The notes under the pieces: model-generated | Told to the model about the DNA's origin: nothing | The model's input: only the letters and a program-made list of their open reading frames with translations | Database searches by the model: none | Translations under genes and position numbers: made by a program | Part shown: positions 10,720 through 23,262 of the stretch, piece by piece | How positions within the stretch are numbered: position 1 is the first letter of the stretch | Layout: the number at the start of each line of letters is the position of its first letter | NCBI GenBank assembly: GCA_947172415.1 | Contig: OX359189.1 | Location: 1,386,501 to 1,450,500, forward strand | DNA: 64,000 nucleotides | From: Chondrosia reniformis | Taxonomy: Eukaryota > Porifera > Demospongiae > Chondrillida > Chondrillidae | Direction of reading: 5' to 3'

Positions 10720-13700
10720 ATGAAGACAAAACTAACGCCTTCCACCAGTTCATTTATACTGCTTGTGCTGCTTTTGAAGAGCCTATCACATACGTGTTTC
10801 GGAGGTAAGCGCTGCTTGTCATAAGTAGTATGGGTAGCTATGCCAGACCTATATTGCCTCCCTTTCGAGTCGCCACCAGTATATATTTATCTGCAATACA
10901 GCCACACTTTCAACTGAGTGTATAGTTTTATGGTTATACTGTTTACTTGTTTTGTATAGACTAGTAAGGAAACCCGCGAACACAAACCGTTTAAATTTTG
11001 ACTAATATTTGAGCATTAACCTGCAAACCTTGCATTGTATAAGCCAGTCAGCTCAATTTCTATATACAATAATATCCGAAATACAGAGCTGATACAAGAC
11101 TTATCACTATAGCCCTAATTAATTCCTCTTAAGGTGATTTTCATGTATACACTCCTACAATACAATACAATACAATATTTCCTATTCGTGGCAATGTAGA
11201 AAGGTAAAGGAAACATATATATTCATTCAGGATTCAACAAGTATGTTTCAGATTATCTTAACAATAACTAAATTCAACAAGTCCATGTTTCTATATTATC
11301 TTAACAAAGAGGTTTTTGATATATGCATTGGAATGTATGTATATATCTAATTGTATTTACGTAGCTATGACTTCTGGTTATGTAATAATTAACCACTATG
11401 TTGTATTGGCTCATTTTGATGAGTTCTTTGAGTAAGGAACTTACAATATAAAGGGCAGGGCATCAGAGGCATAGATAAAGCACTTTTTTGTTTTCAGACC
11501 TGAATGATGCTAGACAAACAAAACTTGACTTGTGTAGATATATAATAAAGCAATCAACATGAAGAGGTCTTACATATATGTATAGTGGCGTAGTAATTGT
11601 GTCTGCGGAATTTGTTACTTAAAATTTAATGCTGTTGCATATTATGTATGCATCAGAGTGTCTATGGCAGACTCTCTAAGTAGGGATTATGTATATATAA
11701 TATTCCTGCTGCTGTAAATTATAATCAGTTCAAAATCTACCTCTATAAAGTATACCCATAGTAGCAACGAGTCTCTTTAGTATTATATATAATCCTCACT
11801 CTATAATACTCCATACATGTGCAGTACATACATATGTGTATTTACATGTACACATATACTGTATATATAGGCTTTCATATGAATACAATATATATCACAT
11901 GTATACATATATTATGATCAGGTATATTTGAAGTTATGGTTTTCAATATAATATTTTCCTGACTTCAGTGATTTGACTTTCATTCTGCAGTTGTTTTAGT
12001 GATATATACTGCTCCAACATTGACTTGCTCCCACTCAATCCTTACAGTCACACATTTTTGCACATTGAAGCTGTACATTGCTAATTGTTGGCTTCCACCT
12101 TTGATCATGTCCCAAAGAGTGACCTATATATAGGCATCCTTATAAATGTAGATTTTCTGTATATTATATAATAAATATTTATATACATGTGGGAGCTAGG
12201 GTCATTTCCAATCTTCAAATGATACTATAATGATCTAAGGAGTTGCACAGAGACTCTCTTTTTACATCATCGCTTGGGTAACCAAGCCATAATTTAAAAG
12301 ACATACCTTGGATAAGTAGCTACGTAATTGTGTATATTGACAAGCAGTACAAGTCATCTCTTGCATTTTTAATAACAAGGGCAAGCCTTCTTTGTAGTGT
12401 ATATGTAACACCTGCATGTTAGAAAGAGTCTGTTCATGTACTTATAAACTTGTGAACATTGACAGGCATATACGCATGTATTACTTTTTAACAATGTACA
12501 TGTGTGACATTGTACAATTATATAGGAATTATAACTAAACATTTATTACTATTATAGCTTTGGAAGTAATTGAGGCACATATGTAGTTTGAACATTTAAA
12601 GATTTTTGGATTCAATTGATTCGGATATTGTTAAATTAATAATTAAAAAAGGGTTCAATCTTAATTATAAGATATTGCATTTTTTACTATTGTATGTGTT
12701 ATGTCTTAGGTAAACCAAGTGTAGCAAACGCAGAGCTACAATTTGTGCCTGTAAAACATGGAGAGGAGATTGTATTGCCTTGCCAATCAGATGAAGATAA
12801 TGTTAATTTTGCTTGGTATCACAACAACGTCCCAGTAGCAGCTGTGTTTCCACCTGAATTAAAGATACCAGCTGCAAAACCAAATGATTCAGGATGGTAT
12901 ACCTGTAGAATAGCAAACATTGATGGATACGATACTATAGAATATTTTGTGGAAGTTATAGGTATGTGTATCTGTAAATATAAAATATGTATACATGTAG
13001 CCCTCTGAATTAGTAAGGGCCAATTTACGGTACCACATTTGTGGTTTGCTTATTAGGCATATTTATCTACGTAAGTACGAATCTAGTGCAACTCTGAGGT
13101 ATTGTATTTTATACTTGATGTTCGACTATTGCCATAAAACAGAGACCTACATAATTATATATTTAAATGTTTACATATCTTGTAAATTAATGCTTCAGAG
13201 ATGTATGTATGTAAATAGCCTACAGGACCTAGAGCTCCATGGATCCATGTTCATATTACATTATTGTTTATTATTATATCTTGCACCAATTATGTGTATA
13301 AATAATACATATAGCTTGTACCTACAAATATATCATATATATTATATATTGATTATGCATGCGCAGAGCCTGCAAATATTAAAATTGGTCCAGTGCGTGT
13401 AGTAGCAACTGAAAACATGATCGTACCCTTTGCTTGTGCTGTGACCGGTGTTCCTGGTCCTGAGGTCACATGGTATATGAGTACATCTCCTGGAGGGGTG
13501 AGTATGAATGGCTTTATATACGTACTTATACGTACGTACGTATATATTTATATTAACTATATACACGTACGTATACATATGTGTGTCAGAAAGTGGTTTC
13601 TCTGTACACATGCATATGAACATATGAATATAGGTAGAAAAATTACATAATACGTACGTATCTCTTTGGCAATATACGTACGTACATGCTAAGAAAGTTA

Positions 13701-16700
13701 TTATATCATCCTTTAAAAGTTTGCATTTAGTGTATACAAAAATTATTCTTATTTTGCCAGCTATTTGTACATCTACATACGTATATATAGTAAAATAATT
13801 TGTAGTGTGTATTATACTAAGCTGTGTAGTGGAGAGCAATCCTGTTTATATACTACATATACTAAAATGATTAGATTCTGATTTTGACAATCAAACCTTA
13901 AGAAAGTCTACCAACACAGCCTCCTAAGAAAGCTATTAAAGTACTTCTTCCACTGCAGATACCATTTGAAATTGACTATGATGATCCTGCATTCAATTTT
14001 CGAATTGACTCAGACAATCAGCTAGAAGTGAGGGCCAATCAAAGAACAGATAAAAATGTATTTTTCTGTTCTGTATCAAATGGTGCTACTATGGTCAATA
14101 GCTCTGAGGCTGAGTTGTCTGTAATACCACCACCGCCACCAAGTAAGATTTATATATATGTACATACATGTTCATAGGTATAACTAGGCATATGCATTTA
14201 TGTTTATATACGTATGTACTTACGTACGTACATACGCAGGTACATATTTTATAGAGTATATACGTATGTATGCATGTGTGTGGTTGTGATGAATGAGTAC
14301 GTATTTTGTACATGTATACAGAAACCCAAGGCAATAATGATCCTAATCCACCAATTGAACCATTAATTACTTTGGGACCAGGTCAATCTAGGATGATTAC
14401 GTGTATTACAAATCCACCTCCTGGCCGTAATATAACCTGGAAAGTTAATGGAAAAACAAGACCTGATTTGGCAAACAGTGAAGCTATAAGAGTTGATAAT
14501 GAACGGGGAGTCCACTGTTGTGAAGTTATAAACACATCCAATCAACAGATTGTAAGGTCACAGTGTACCTACGTATTACCAGCACGTGAGTATATGTATA
14601 TACAAATATGAATGTACGTAACTACATGCACTTACAATGTTTAGCTTTCAATACGTATACTGTATGAAAATACTTTTCTTTAGTATGGTAGTACTATTTG
14701 AACCACCTACGTATGTAACTCTCACTATTACCATGTACACAGACACACACTGACTCAATACAGGCACACACACACACAGACACACACATGCATATGTTTA
14801 CTGTATATATACAGTATACGTACATGAAAAATCTAAGATACCATTTTCCTACATGCTATGCCTATTCTGTAAAAGAGCCTATAGGGAACTAACACACAAA
14901 AGATTAAATTGAAGTGTATATACATATTAAATATACATGCATACTTGTACACTAACACACAAATTGAAGTGTATAAATATACACATGCATGCTTGTACAC
15001 TAACACACAAATTGAAGTGTATAAATATACACATGCATACTTGTATGTAGAACCACCACAACTTAAGATTAATGTGGAGGAACTCAGTGTTGAAGTTGGG
15101 CAGAGCTTGGGAATCCAATGCCAAGCAATGGGTGGAAGACCAGCCTCACTACTTAGTTGGGTCAATGAAGAAGAAGAAGAAATTTTTGAAGATTTTTCCT
15201 TTACCCAGTCTATATTTCTGGTTGAGGAGGTAAAACCAAGTGACAGTATTGAAGTCTTCTGTCAAGCTGAAAATGATATTTATGAACGGATTTCTCAGCA
15301 GTCTGTTTTGCTGAATGTGATTGATCCATTGACATGTGAGTAGAACATGCAAGTGCACACTCGAAATACCAATTGACATATACATATATACACATATATA
15401 TAACCTATCATAGGATGGAGTAAACTTACGTAATATACGTATGACATGTGTACAATTATGTACCAATACATACAATGTACCTAGTACGTAGATTTACTTA
15501 ATAATATTTCCTGCGCCATGTCTACATAATTTTACGTGATGTGCTTCCACGATTATTAAATTTGTCTGTAAATGTCTTTATCCAAGCCGACACTTACGTA
15601 TTCTTTATAGCTGGCCTTTCCAGAGATGGTCCAAACATACTGAGCAATCCAGGTGCTGAGGAGGGAAACTCCCCTTGGCAGTTTGAAAGAAGGCCGCCTA
15701 ATGATGCAAGAATTGAATTTAGAAATAATGGTAAGGAGGTCTACAATTATATGTAGATGTGTACATACATACGTTCATTGGCTAAGCGACTTTCCCAGTC
15801 TAAGTAAGACAATAAATACAACTTCACGTGCATTATAACTGTTACAATACATCTGTATATATAAAGTGCATATATATATATATATATATATGTACATATG
15901 TACATATAATACAATTTTGACAGCCAATATAAAATATTATACATACGTATGTACATATAGTATGTATTTAGAAATTGTTTGCATTGATCATTTTATATGA
16001 ACATATTAGCTATAGAATCCTGTATTTAAGTTGACAATGTGTACATAAATTTATGTTAGTGACTCTATTATATAAAGTATAACTCTTTTATACATATATA
16101 CATTTATAGAGAACGTCTTTAGCTTACAGTATCCCCCAGATATCAGTGAACAGGATATTCCATCTATAGAACAGACTTTTGATATTGAAGGAAATGAACA
16201 GATTACTGGTCTCAGGCTAAGGTAACATACTACAGGCATTATAGCATTACATGGTATTCTCTGATTACTTTCTAATTCCATTCTAAGATAACCTACGTGT
16301 GTACCAATATTCATGCACATGTAAAGTTTACACCCTCCATAATAGTCTGCCACCTTCAAAGGTTGCTATAAGCAAATATATTAGCTATAATCTACAACAT
16401 ACATATATATAAAATTCAGTTGTAATATTACATAACATTCTATCATGCTTCTACAGTGCACGAATGCGTGTAGCCATGCCAAGTACTTCCAATGGAATAA
16501 TTTTACCTGAAGTAGTTGTGGATTTTGAAGGAAACGTATATGAACTGGCGTGGCCAAGTGAAATGACTGAATTCAATGCATGGCACTGGGTCTCCAGGGA
16601 TATCTCTATCACACCGAGCAGTGCCAGTAGACAGGGAGAAGTGATATTGACTTTGGGTGACAGAGGTGCTACCAATGTGGGTGGAGAGGTCTACCTTGAT

Positions 16701-18541
16701 GATATTTCAATTGTACCTTTAATGAGTAAGGATAGATTACCTAATATACGTATGTGCAATATACGTATCTTTAATTTTTAACTTCTTTTCTCAACAACAA
16801 CTAGGTCCTATAGTTTCTGATCCTCTGCTCATTATTGTTGGAGCTACAATGGGAGCAGTAGGCCTTGTTATTATAGTAGCGATTTTAGTCATTGTATTCA
16901 TTTGTTGCTTCTGTGGATGCTGTTTTTGTTGTAACAGGTAAGCTGTTATTTGTGCAAGAACGTATGTACAGTATGCGCATATCATGTTTACGTATATATA
17001 CACTCAATCCTCGGGCACCTTGGGACCAGGCACTGTCTGTAACTCAGAAAATTTGAAGAGTATAGCTGTTTTATATACAAATCGTGTAAGGTACGATGCT
17101 TGCTGTGCGAGGAAAATGAATTTCAAAATCGACTTCACACTTCGCAGCTGAACTTGTTAACTATTATTCACATTCTTGGCAATCAAAAAGATCAGTAAAC
17201 ATGTTTGCCTTCAAAAATCGCCGTGAATGCAACCGTTGTCATTGCCATTTTGTTTACTTGCTGACTCAGCAACCACTTCATGCTGCTCATGATCAGTAGA
17301 GGGACGTGCCCGTATCTGGCCTGGGGCGTCCGGATAAGGGAGGATTGAGTGTATTGCATGTGTATTATTAGTAAATCATCATTAGATGATAAGGGTTTCT
17401 TCAAACTGCACCAAACTTATCTTTGAAGTGGTTCATATTGAGCATCTAGAGACATGTTCACTGAAGAAGACCCTAAGGGTCGAAACATCTGAAGAAAAGG
17501 AAGAAGATAAAAAAACAACTGCATCTCTAGATGTTCCATAGTTTTGCATACCATTAACACATCACACTGTTTATAGATGAACCACTTCAAAGATATAATC
17601 ATCATGTTACTAATTTTCATCATCATCATGAAATCTAATATATCAATGTGACTTCTGATAAGTTTACCATACTATTAGTTCCTTTGTGATGAAAATAATT
17701 TAACAATATTTACTCAGTAATTATAATGTGTCTTGCCTTTGTTCATTTTGCAACTCATTATCAGTGTTATATACATATATATGTAGAGCCTAATAGTAAC
17801 GTTAACCTTTATATGTTTATATATATTATAGAGGCAATGCTACAAAAATGAGAAAGGATAGTCTTAGAATGAGATTACCAAAGAAAAGTGTAAGACTCTC
17901 TTTATTTAAAAATTATATGTATATACTGTATGAAATGTTTGTATCTTGAATCATTTACATATGCATCACTTATATAATCACATTAATATACGTACATTTC
18001 TTAGACTCATCACTATGTTCCTGATCCCACTAAGAACACTAGAGCTCCGCCCCTTGGGGATGAGGGCCAGTATACTTCTCTAGAGGAGCGCTCTGAAGCT
18101 ATCTACACCAAACCAGATGACACATATGAAACAGTTACTACACCAGGGGAGGAATACGAAGACATGTCAGGAGACAAGTCAATCAAGAAAGAGGAATACT
18201 ACTACATTCAGGCACCTGCATCTGTTCCTAGCAACTCTCACAGTTCATCCATGGCCAGTATTTCAGGCCAACCTCCAAGGAGCAGTATTAATAGTGATAA
18301 GGTTAAGCAAGTTTCACTGGCCATGAATGATTCTTCATATGTTCAGCTGATGGACGGGCCTCCACTACCTGCAAGGAACAGGTCAGGATCAGATGAGCCA
18401 AAGACTTCAGTTCCACCTTCAGAAGGTACCAAAGATCCAGTGGAAGGTACTTATGATCAACCAGAGACTGTCATTCCAATGACCAAAGAAGAGGAAAATG
18501 ACGAAACAACTGAATATTATGAAACTATGGATATCAATTAA
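10720..18541 (+). CDS. Four-Ig transmembrane receptor B, tandem paralogue of A
   Basis: Predicted 809-residue receptor with the same 12-exon plan and exon phases as receptor A: 10720-10804, 12710-12961, 13367-13497, 13959-14142, 14322-14585, 15051-15335, 15611-15730, 16110-16221, 16457-16725, 16805-16937, 17832-17889, 18005-18541. Signal peptide, Ig1-Ig4, galactose-binding-like domain, TM and CCFCGCCFCC follow in the same order. Ig2-Ig4 and the TM have diverged from A, while the 3' part of Ig1, the sandwich domain and the proximal tail are nearly identical. The tail keeps DEGQYTSL, IYTKP, YETV, YEDM, SSYVQL and PPLPAR. It has only two EG-heptads, gains a YDQP tyrosine, and ends YYETM (YxxM) where A ends YYEKI (YxxI). 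Intron 10 (16938-17831) carries a MITE. No kinase domain is present; ligand unknown. Confidence 0.9.
14889..15050 (+). repeat. 48-bp minisatellite ending at a splice acceptor
   Basis: Three tandem copies (the first diverged) of a 48-base unit starting CTAACACACAAATTGAAGTG and ending CTTGTACA. The last copy ends CTTGTATGTAG and directly forms the acceptor of receptor B exon 6 at 15051. Receptor A lacks it. Confidence 0.85.
17419..17594. mobile_element. MITE-like element in receptor B intron 10
   Basis: Perfect 18-bp terminal inverted repeats, ATCTTTGAAGTGGTTCAT at 17419-17436 and its complement at 17577-17594. They bracket a short body with CACTGAAGAAGACCC, AGGGTCGAAACATCTG and a second, inner inverted pair around CATCTAGAGA. 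There is no coding capacity. It shares its core with 8778-8862. Confidence 0.75.
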
Positions 18542-19469
18542 CATATATATGATGTTATGTATTATATTACTGTATTTTATATACATACACCTTGTATTCC
18601 ATCTCTATAATATTACATAATATTGAAACTCCAGCATTCGTACGTACTTCAATTTATTTCTTACTGTATATAATATATAAGACTTCATACCTTCCATATA
18701 CGTATATGTATATAGTTTTTTGTGGTGACAAAATAACGCAGCCGGGTAAACTGGCCCTTTGCTTGACATCAGTGAAGGCTGGGTTGCCAAGTGATATGAC
18801 ATTCAGAAAGTACTCTAGAGTGTGTTTATCTAAATCTAAGAGAAGACCTATATGATCACATTTTCATTGAAGAGGTATCTTTTTGGCAGTGATATTCTCC
18901 TCTCCATGCTCAAGTGGTCAATTTAGTTTAAAATTATGCGATTTGAAATCCTTATCACTTGAACAGGCAGTATGTGTATGCATAGTTCTATGCACAGACC
19001 TTGAATTTGTCAGGTGGGGTAGTTTCTTTCCAGTTTATAGTGCCTGTACCCAGGATGGCTTGTTGAAAGTGGACACACACACACACATAATATTGCCAAT
19101 AATGTCTCCAGATCACAGCCAGCAAACGCTGCTGAGTTTAGCTGATACAACTCTGCACACCATCTCCTTGCTGGGAGTTGAAATGTGACCATAGCAATCA
19201 AATATAGGCTGACTTCCCAAAAAATGTCTGCCACTGATGAAAGCGATAGAGACTCCCACACTTATCCAATGAGTATATTTCCAACAGAAGCACTGGAAGT
19301 GGGACAGCTTGACGATACAGCAACTTATATTATATGTCAATTTGTAGATTTCTATAAGATTTTTTCCCTTTTTCATCATTGTCACTAACATTGGAATAGC
19401 AAGACATGTACAATGACTCAGAAACTAAGCATAAAGTGTTTTCATGGCAATTTCAATTTCTTGCATGGC
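18542..19469. other. Non-coding stretch downstream of receptor B
   Basis: AT-rich sequence with slightly higher complexity at 18720-19260 and a short (CA)n run at about 19075. Open frames there on both strands lack recognisable domains. The 3' UTR of receptor B should fall in the first few hundred bases. Nothing else can be supported. Confidence 0.35.
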
Positions 19470-22110
19470 TAGCTGTTATTCTTATGAATGGAAATGAATT
19501 GTTGCCATATATGGCAATACATAAGCTGTATAGGATTGCTATTGCACGCTCGAGTTGCTTTGAGCTTAACGTACATGACCCTGCTATACAGCTCTCTTGT
19601 TATTGCCTGTTACAGTACGTACTAATATAACAATCACATCTAGAACATTCTATATAGCCAAGTTCTCTAATTACTATATACTGTTAAAAATAGACATTCT
19701 CATTTAGATGCCATTGCAAATGAAAAGGCATTAAACAGTTGACACAATACAGTTGAAGTTACATACTGCCAAACTCAATAATTAGACACTAGTTTGGGAT
19801 TCGATTACAATGAGTATATAATATACTGCCTAACAAGTACAAATTACCATAGCAACACCTAAACAACATATCAACCATCTCTAGGCTAAAATTCAAATTA
19901 TACATGCAGAAAAAGAAAATATTAGCTGGTTAATTAAGTCTGAGAGTGTACAAGTATGTGTATTCCATGCACTAGCTGCTCTGGATTTGTCATATACATA
20001 CAATATAGCTGATCTAGGTACTTGGAAACATTAGACTAAAACTGTGTATGTCTATTTTAGTAAAATGTTTTATTGAATTTACAAAGTTGTATACTGTGTG
20101 GATTAACTGTATTAAAACTGAATTAACTTGAAGATATTAAATGGCCTTTCTGTGTCCCAAAACTGAAATGTTACAGTCTAAAAGATCTACAGCTATACAT
20201 GTAGCGACTCTCATCATCTTGTCCATGTATCTGGCCATTTTCTGTTGTACATTTCAACTGACTATAAATAGTGCTTTCCAAATTAAAATTAGTGTGCATG
20301 CTATGGAATAAAAGAATAATAGAAATCAAATTTATCAACATATAGGCAATACAAAACAAGCTTCTGATAATGCAGGCATTAATTCATTGCATCTTTCTTT
20401 TTGCATAGATTGCGGCATCAATTTAGTTGAATAAATAGCAATTAAATTGACAGATCCAATGTCAAATTGTGTATGTATATATACGTAGGTATTCCAACAG
20501 CTTATACTAAGATATGCACAAGTTAATAACTTTAAATTCACTCAATATAATTGTGTGCAAGCCATAGAATGCTAAAATAAAGTTCTAAAATTTATTCTTC
20601 TTTGAGTTGCATGATAAGTAGCACAACGTAAGGCATTTGAAACAATAATAATGAATTCCTCGGCATGAATGGAAGTGAACTATTGCCATATATGGCAATA
20701 AATGAGCTGTAATTGGATTGCTATTGCACGAGTTGTTTTGAGCTTAACGTACATGACCCTGCTATACAGCTCTCTTGTTATTGCCTGTAACAGTAATAAC
20801 AATCTCAACTAGAATATTCTAGCCAAGTCCTGTAATCATTATCACTGTTAAAAATAAAGTGCACTTTCTCGTCTAGATGTCCTTATATATTTTGGCAATA
20901 TTTCACTTTTGCCAAAATAGCTAAGTTATATACATCTTATATAGGTGTGAACATCTCTCAATTTTAACAGTGTAGGCAAGCACACAATTATAAAGCTGAA
21001 AGGGTCATTAATTCATGCATATCATAAAACAATACAAACAGACATACCCTATATCATGCATGTCTAATTGTCTATCTAGCTGAATTCAAATTCTTCATAC
21101 ATACTGTATATTATTTCAGCCCAATTCAGCATGGCATACAGCTAGCTACTCTAAACAGAAATAACCACATACCATATACATACTGTCAAACTTTATGAAA
21201 CACTTTTAGGATTTTGGGACAAACATAAAGTAAACCATATATGTATATAGAAGTAAGTATAGGCATGCACTGAGTGATATAGACAACTCCAGGAGCAATT
21301 CAAATGGTTCTAGTCTGCTAGTCTGATTATGTATATAGAAAGCAATTGTCAAACCATTTAAGAACAAGTTCATCTTGCCTAAGAAGTATAAACTACCATG
21401 GCAACACCTAAACAAACTGCTGCCATCTTGGGTAAAATTCACCAATTAGACCACAATTATTAGTGCATAATTAATCTGGACATGTCATACACATATAGTT
21501 AACATATAGGCACTTGGAAATTCAAATGATATTCTTAAATTATTGTCTATTTTAGACAATGTTTAAACTTTATTAATTATCCGTATACATGCCATACAAC
21601 TATATACCATAGAAGTCAAACGTCTAAAACTTACAAGTTTAATTTCAATCTCACAGAGCTGTGCCATGTAGCGGTTACCATGACCATCACGTCGTTCACG
21701 TATAGAATCAATTTCTCTACGCCAAAAAAGGAATAACAACCAGCTTTGTCAAATACAAAAAGCGCAGTATGCATGCCGAGGAATGTGGTACAAGTCTAAC
21801 AGAGAAGGAAATTCAACTTACCTTCGTAATATAAACATAAGCTTCGCCTTTAATTTTAATATTTAACTTTATATGGCTGCCATTTCGATGCGTATGTCGC
21901 ATACGTATATACCCATGCATAAGTTGCGGTGTCAATTGACAGAAATCTTTTAAATTCACATGTAGTTAACCACTGAATAAATAGACATAAATATCGAATT
22001 CAATGTCAAATTAGGTTTACAACAAGTATACGTCGTTTAGTTACCACGTGCATGTATAGATTGTACTATATATAAGTGCAATTAACAACTTTGCATGAAT
22101 CCATGCACCT
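19470..22110. repeat. Tandemly duplicated module of about 1.2 kb
   Basis: Copy 1 (about 19480-20570) and copy 2 (about 20660-22110) share ordered blocks. Examples are GCCATATATGGCAATA, GAGCTTAACGTACATGACCC, TACAGCTCTCTTGTTATTGC, CCATRGCAACACCTAAACAA and CAATGTCAAATT. Copies are diverged by many indels. Copy 2 carries a plausible minus-strand exon pair at 21635-21838. The matching part of copy 1 (about 20170-20270) retains only a degenerate frame ending in a stop. Confidence 0.7.
21635..21838 (-). CDS. Candidate first two exons of an unrecognised gene
   Basis: On the minus strand an ATG at 21838 opens MFILR, with donor GTAAGTTG after 21822. A polypyrimidine-rich acceptor then leads to 21635-21716, encoding EIDSIRERRDGHGN and YMAQLCEIEIKL, followed by donor GTAAGT. 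Phases match (2 to 2, then 0). The exon is GC-richer than its surroundings and contains CpGs. I find no further exon in the 1.5 kb downstream and do not recognise the protein. It may be a truncated gene start within the duplicated module or a chance reading. Confidence 0.35.
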
Positions 22111-22659
22111 AACGTAAACAAGTGTGCAAGTCTTTATGATCATGTGTATGCTCAATGTCTATACAAATGCCAAGTTGATGTTATAACAATCCTAAATCCT
22201 ATATAATCTTTGTACAAAGGTATATTCAACGATTGGAATATACACCGAACTTAGCATGCATATATACTTCCGTACGTATAATCTTTAATGGTGCCTGCAA
22301 TAAACATAGCTTATCCATGTGTAACTTGCATTGCATGCGCTGTAGCTGTACAGTATATAGGCCTAATTTACAAAAATACTGGTAATCATTTAAACTGTAC
22401 AATAGCTGTATGAGTCTATAGAGAAGGTCGTGGCTGAGCTGTTGTGACTTTCGCCTGAAGATGTTCTTTCTATTGAGGAAGGTTTTGCTGAGCTGTTTTG
22501 ACTATTCTTTGCTGAATAGCTGAATGGATGTACTACACGTACTCACGTACTCATTGTTCATTCTTTGCTGAAAAGCTGAATAGATGTACTACACGTACTC
22601 ATTGTTCTCGAACTTGCCACCAGAAAATCGTTCGAAAAAAATACGTCTATTATAAATAG
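22111..22659. other. AT-rich spacer with a two-copy 55-bp repeat
   Basis: No gene is seen. At about 22498-22610 two tandem copies share TTCTTTGCTGAA, AGCTGAATRGATGTACTAC and ACGTACTCATTGTTC. The remainder is low-complexity AT-rich sequence. Confidence 0.5.
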
Positions 22660-22990
22660 ACCGTAGCAAATTTCATTCTTTGGCCTTCGGGCCCCGCTCC
22701 ATCCAGCACCGGAGTATACGGTTCGCCAGCCTCCGGGAATTTAGATGCGACTACCATGGCTTGGAGTACGGTCATGGGACCATGTGCTGCTGAAGGACCT
22801 GAGGTTTCTCTGAGGGGGGTGGTCTTCTCCAGTACGGCCTGGGATCCGGGGTTGTTCCTCCCCAGCAACTCGCCTTTGTGCGTTTGTTCTCCCGAAGATC
22901 GAGGCTGATGGTCTGGAAGCAGTGCGTGGGACCAATACCCACCGACTCGGCGAAGAGAAGCTCTGACCGGAGTCCCTGTTTTAGGCAGCC
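22660..22990. other. GC-rich island 1 in the repeat region
   Basis: About 330 bases are much GC-richer than the flanks. Minus-strand frames without ATG starts run through it, but none shows a recognisable domain and frames overlap. It may be a mobile-element remnant or an exon/promoter of an unrecognised transcript starting the repeat tract to its right. Confidence 0.4.
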
Positions 22991-23148
22991 CGTTTTAAGG
23001 TAATTGCATTGCATACACTTGGAATTTGGTTTATCATTTGGGCATTTTAGCTACATATGTTTGCATTGGTTTGCACTGGTATTTGTTGGAAATTGGTTTT
23101 GTGTAATTAAGGTAAGTTTTGTGTATGTGATTGTATTTTAAAGGTATT

Positions 23149-23262
23149 TGGCATTTTTCAAGATTTGGCATTTTTCAAGATTTGGCATTTTTCAAGATTT
23201 GGCATTTTTCAAGATTTGGCATTTTTCAAGATTTGGCATTTTTCAAGATTTGGCATTTTTTA
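23149..23262 (+). repeat. 17-bp minisatellite
   Basis: About seven tandem copies of GGCATTTTTCAAGATTT, running directly into the next, unrelated satellite. Confidence 0.9.
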
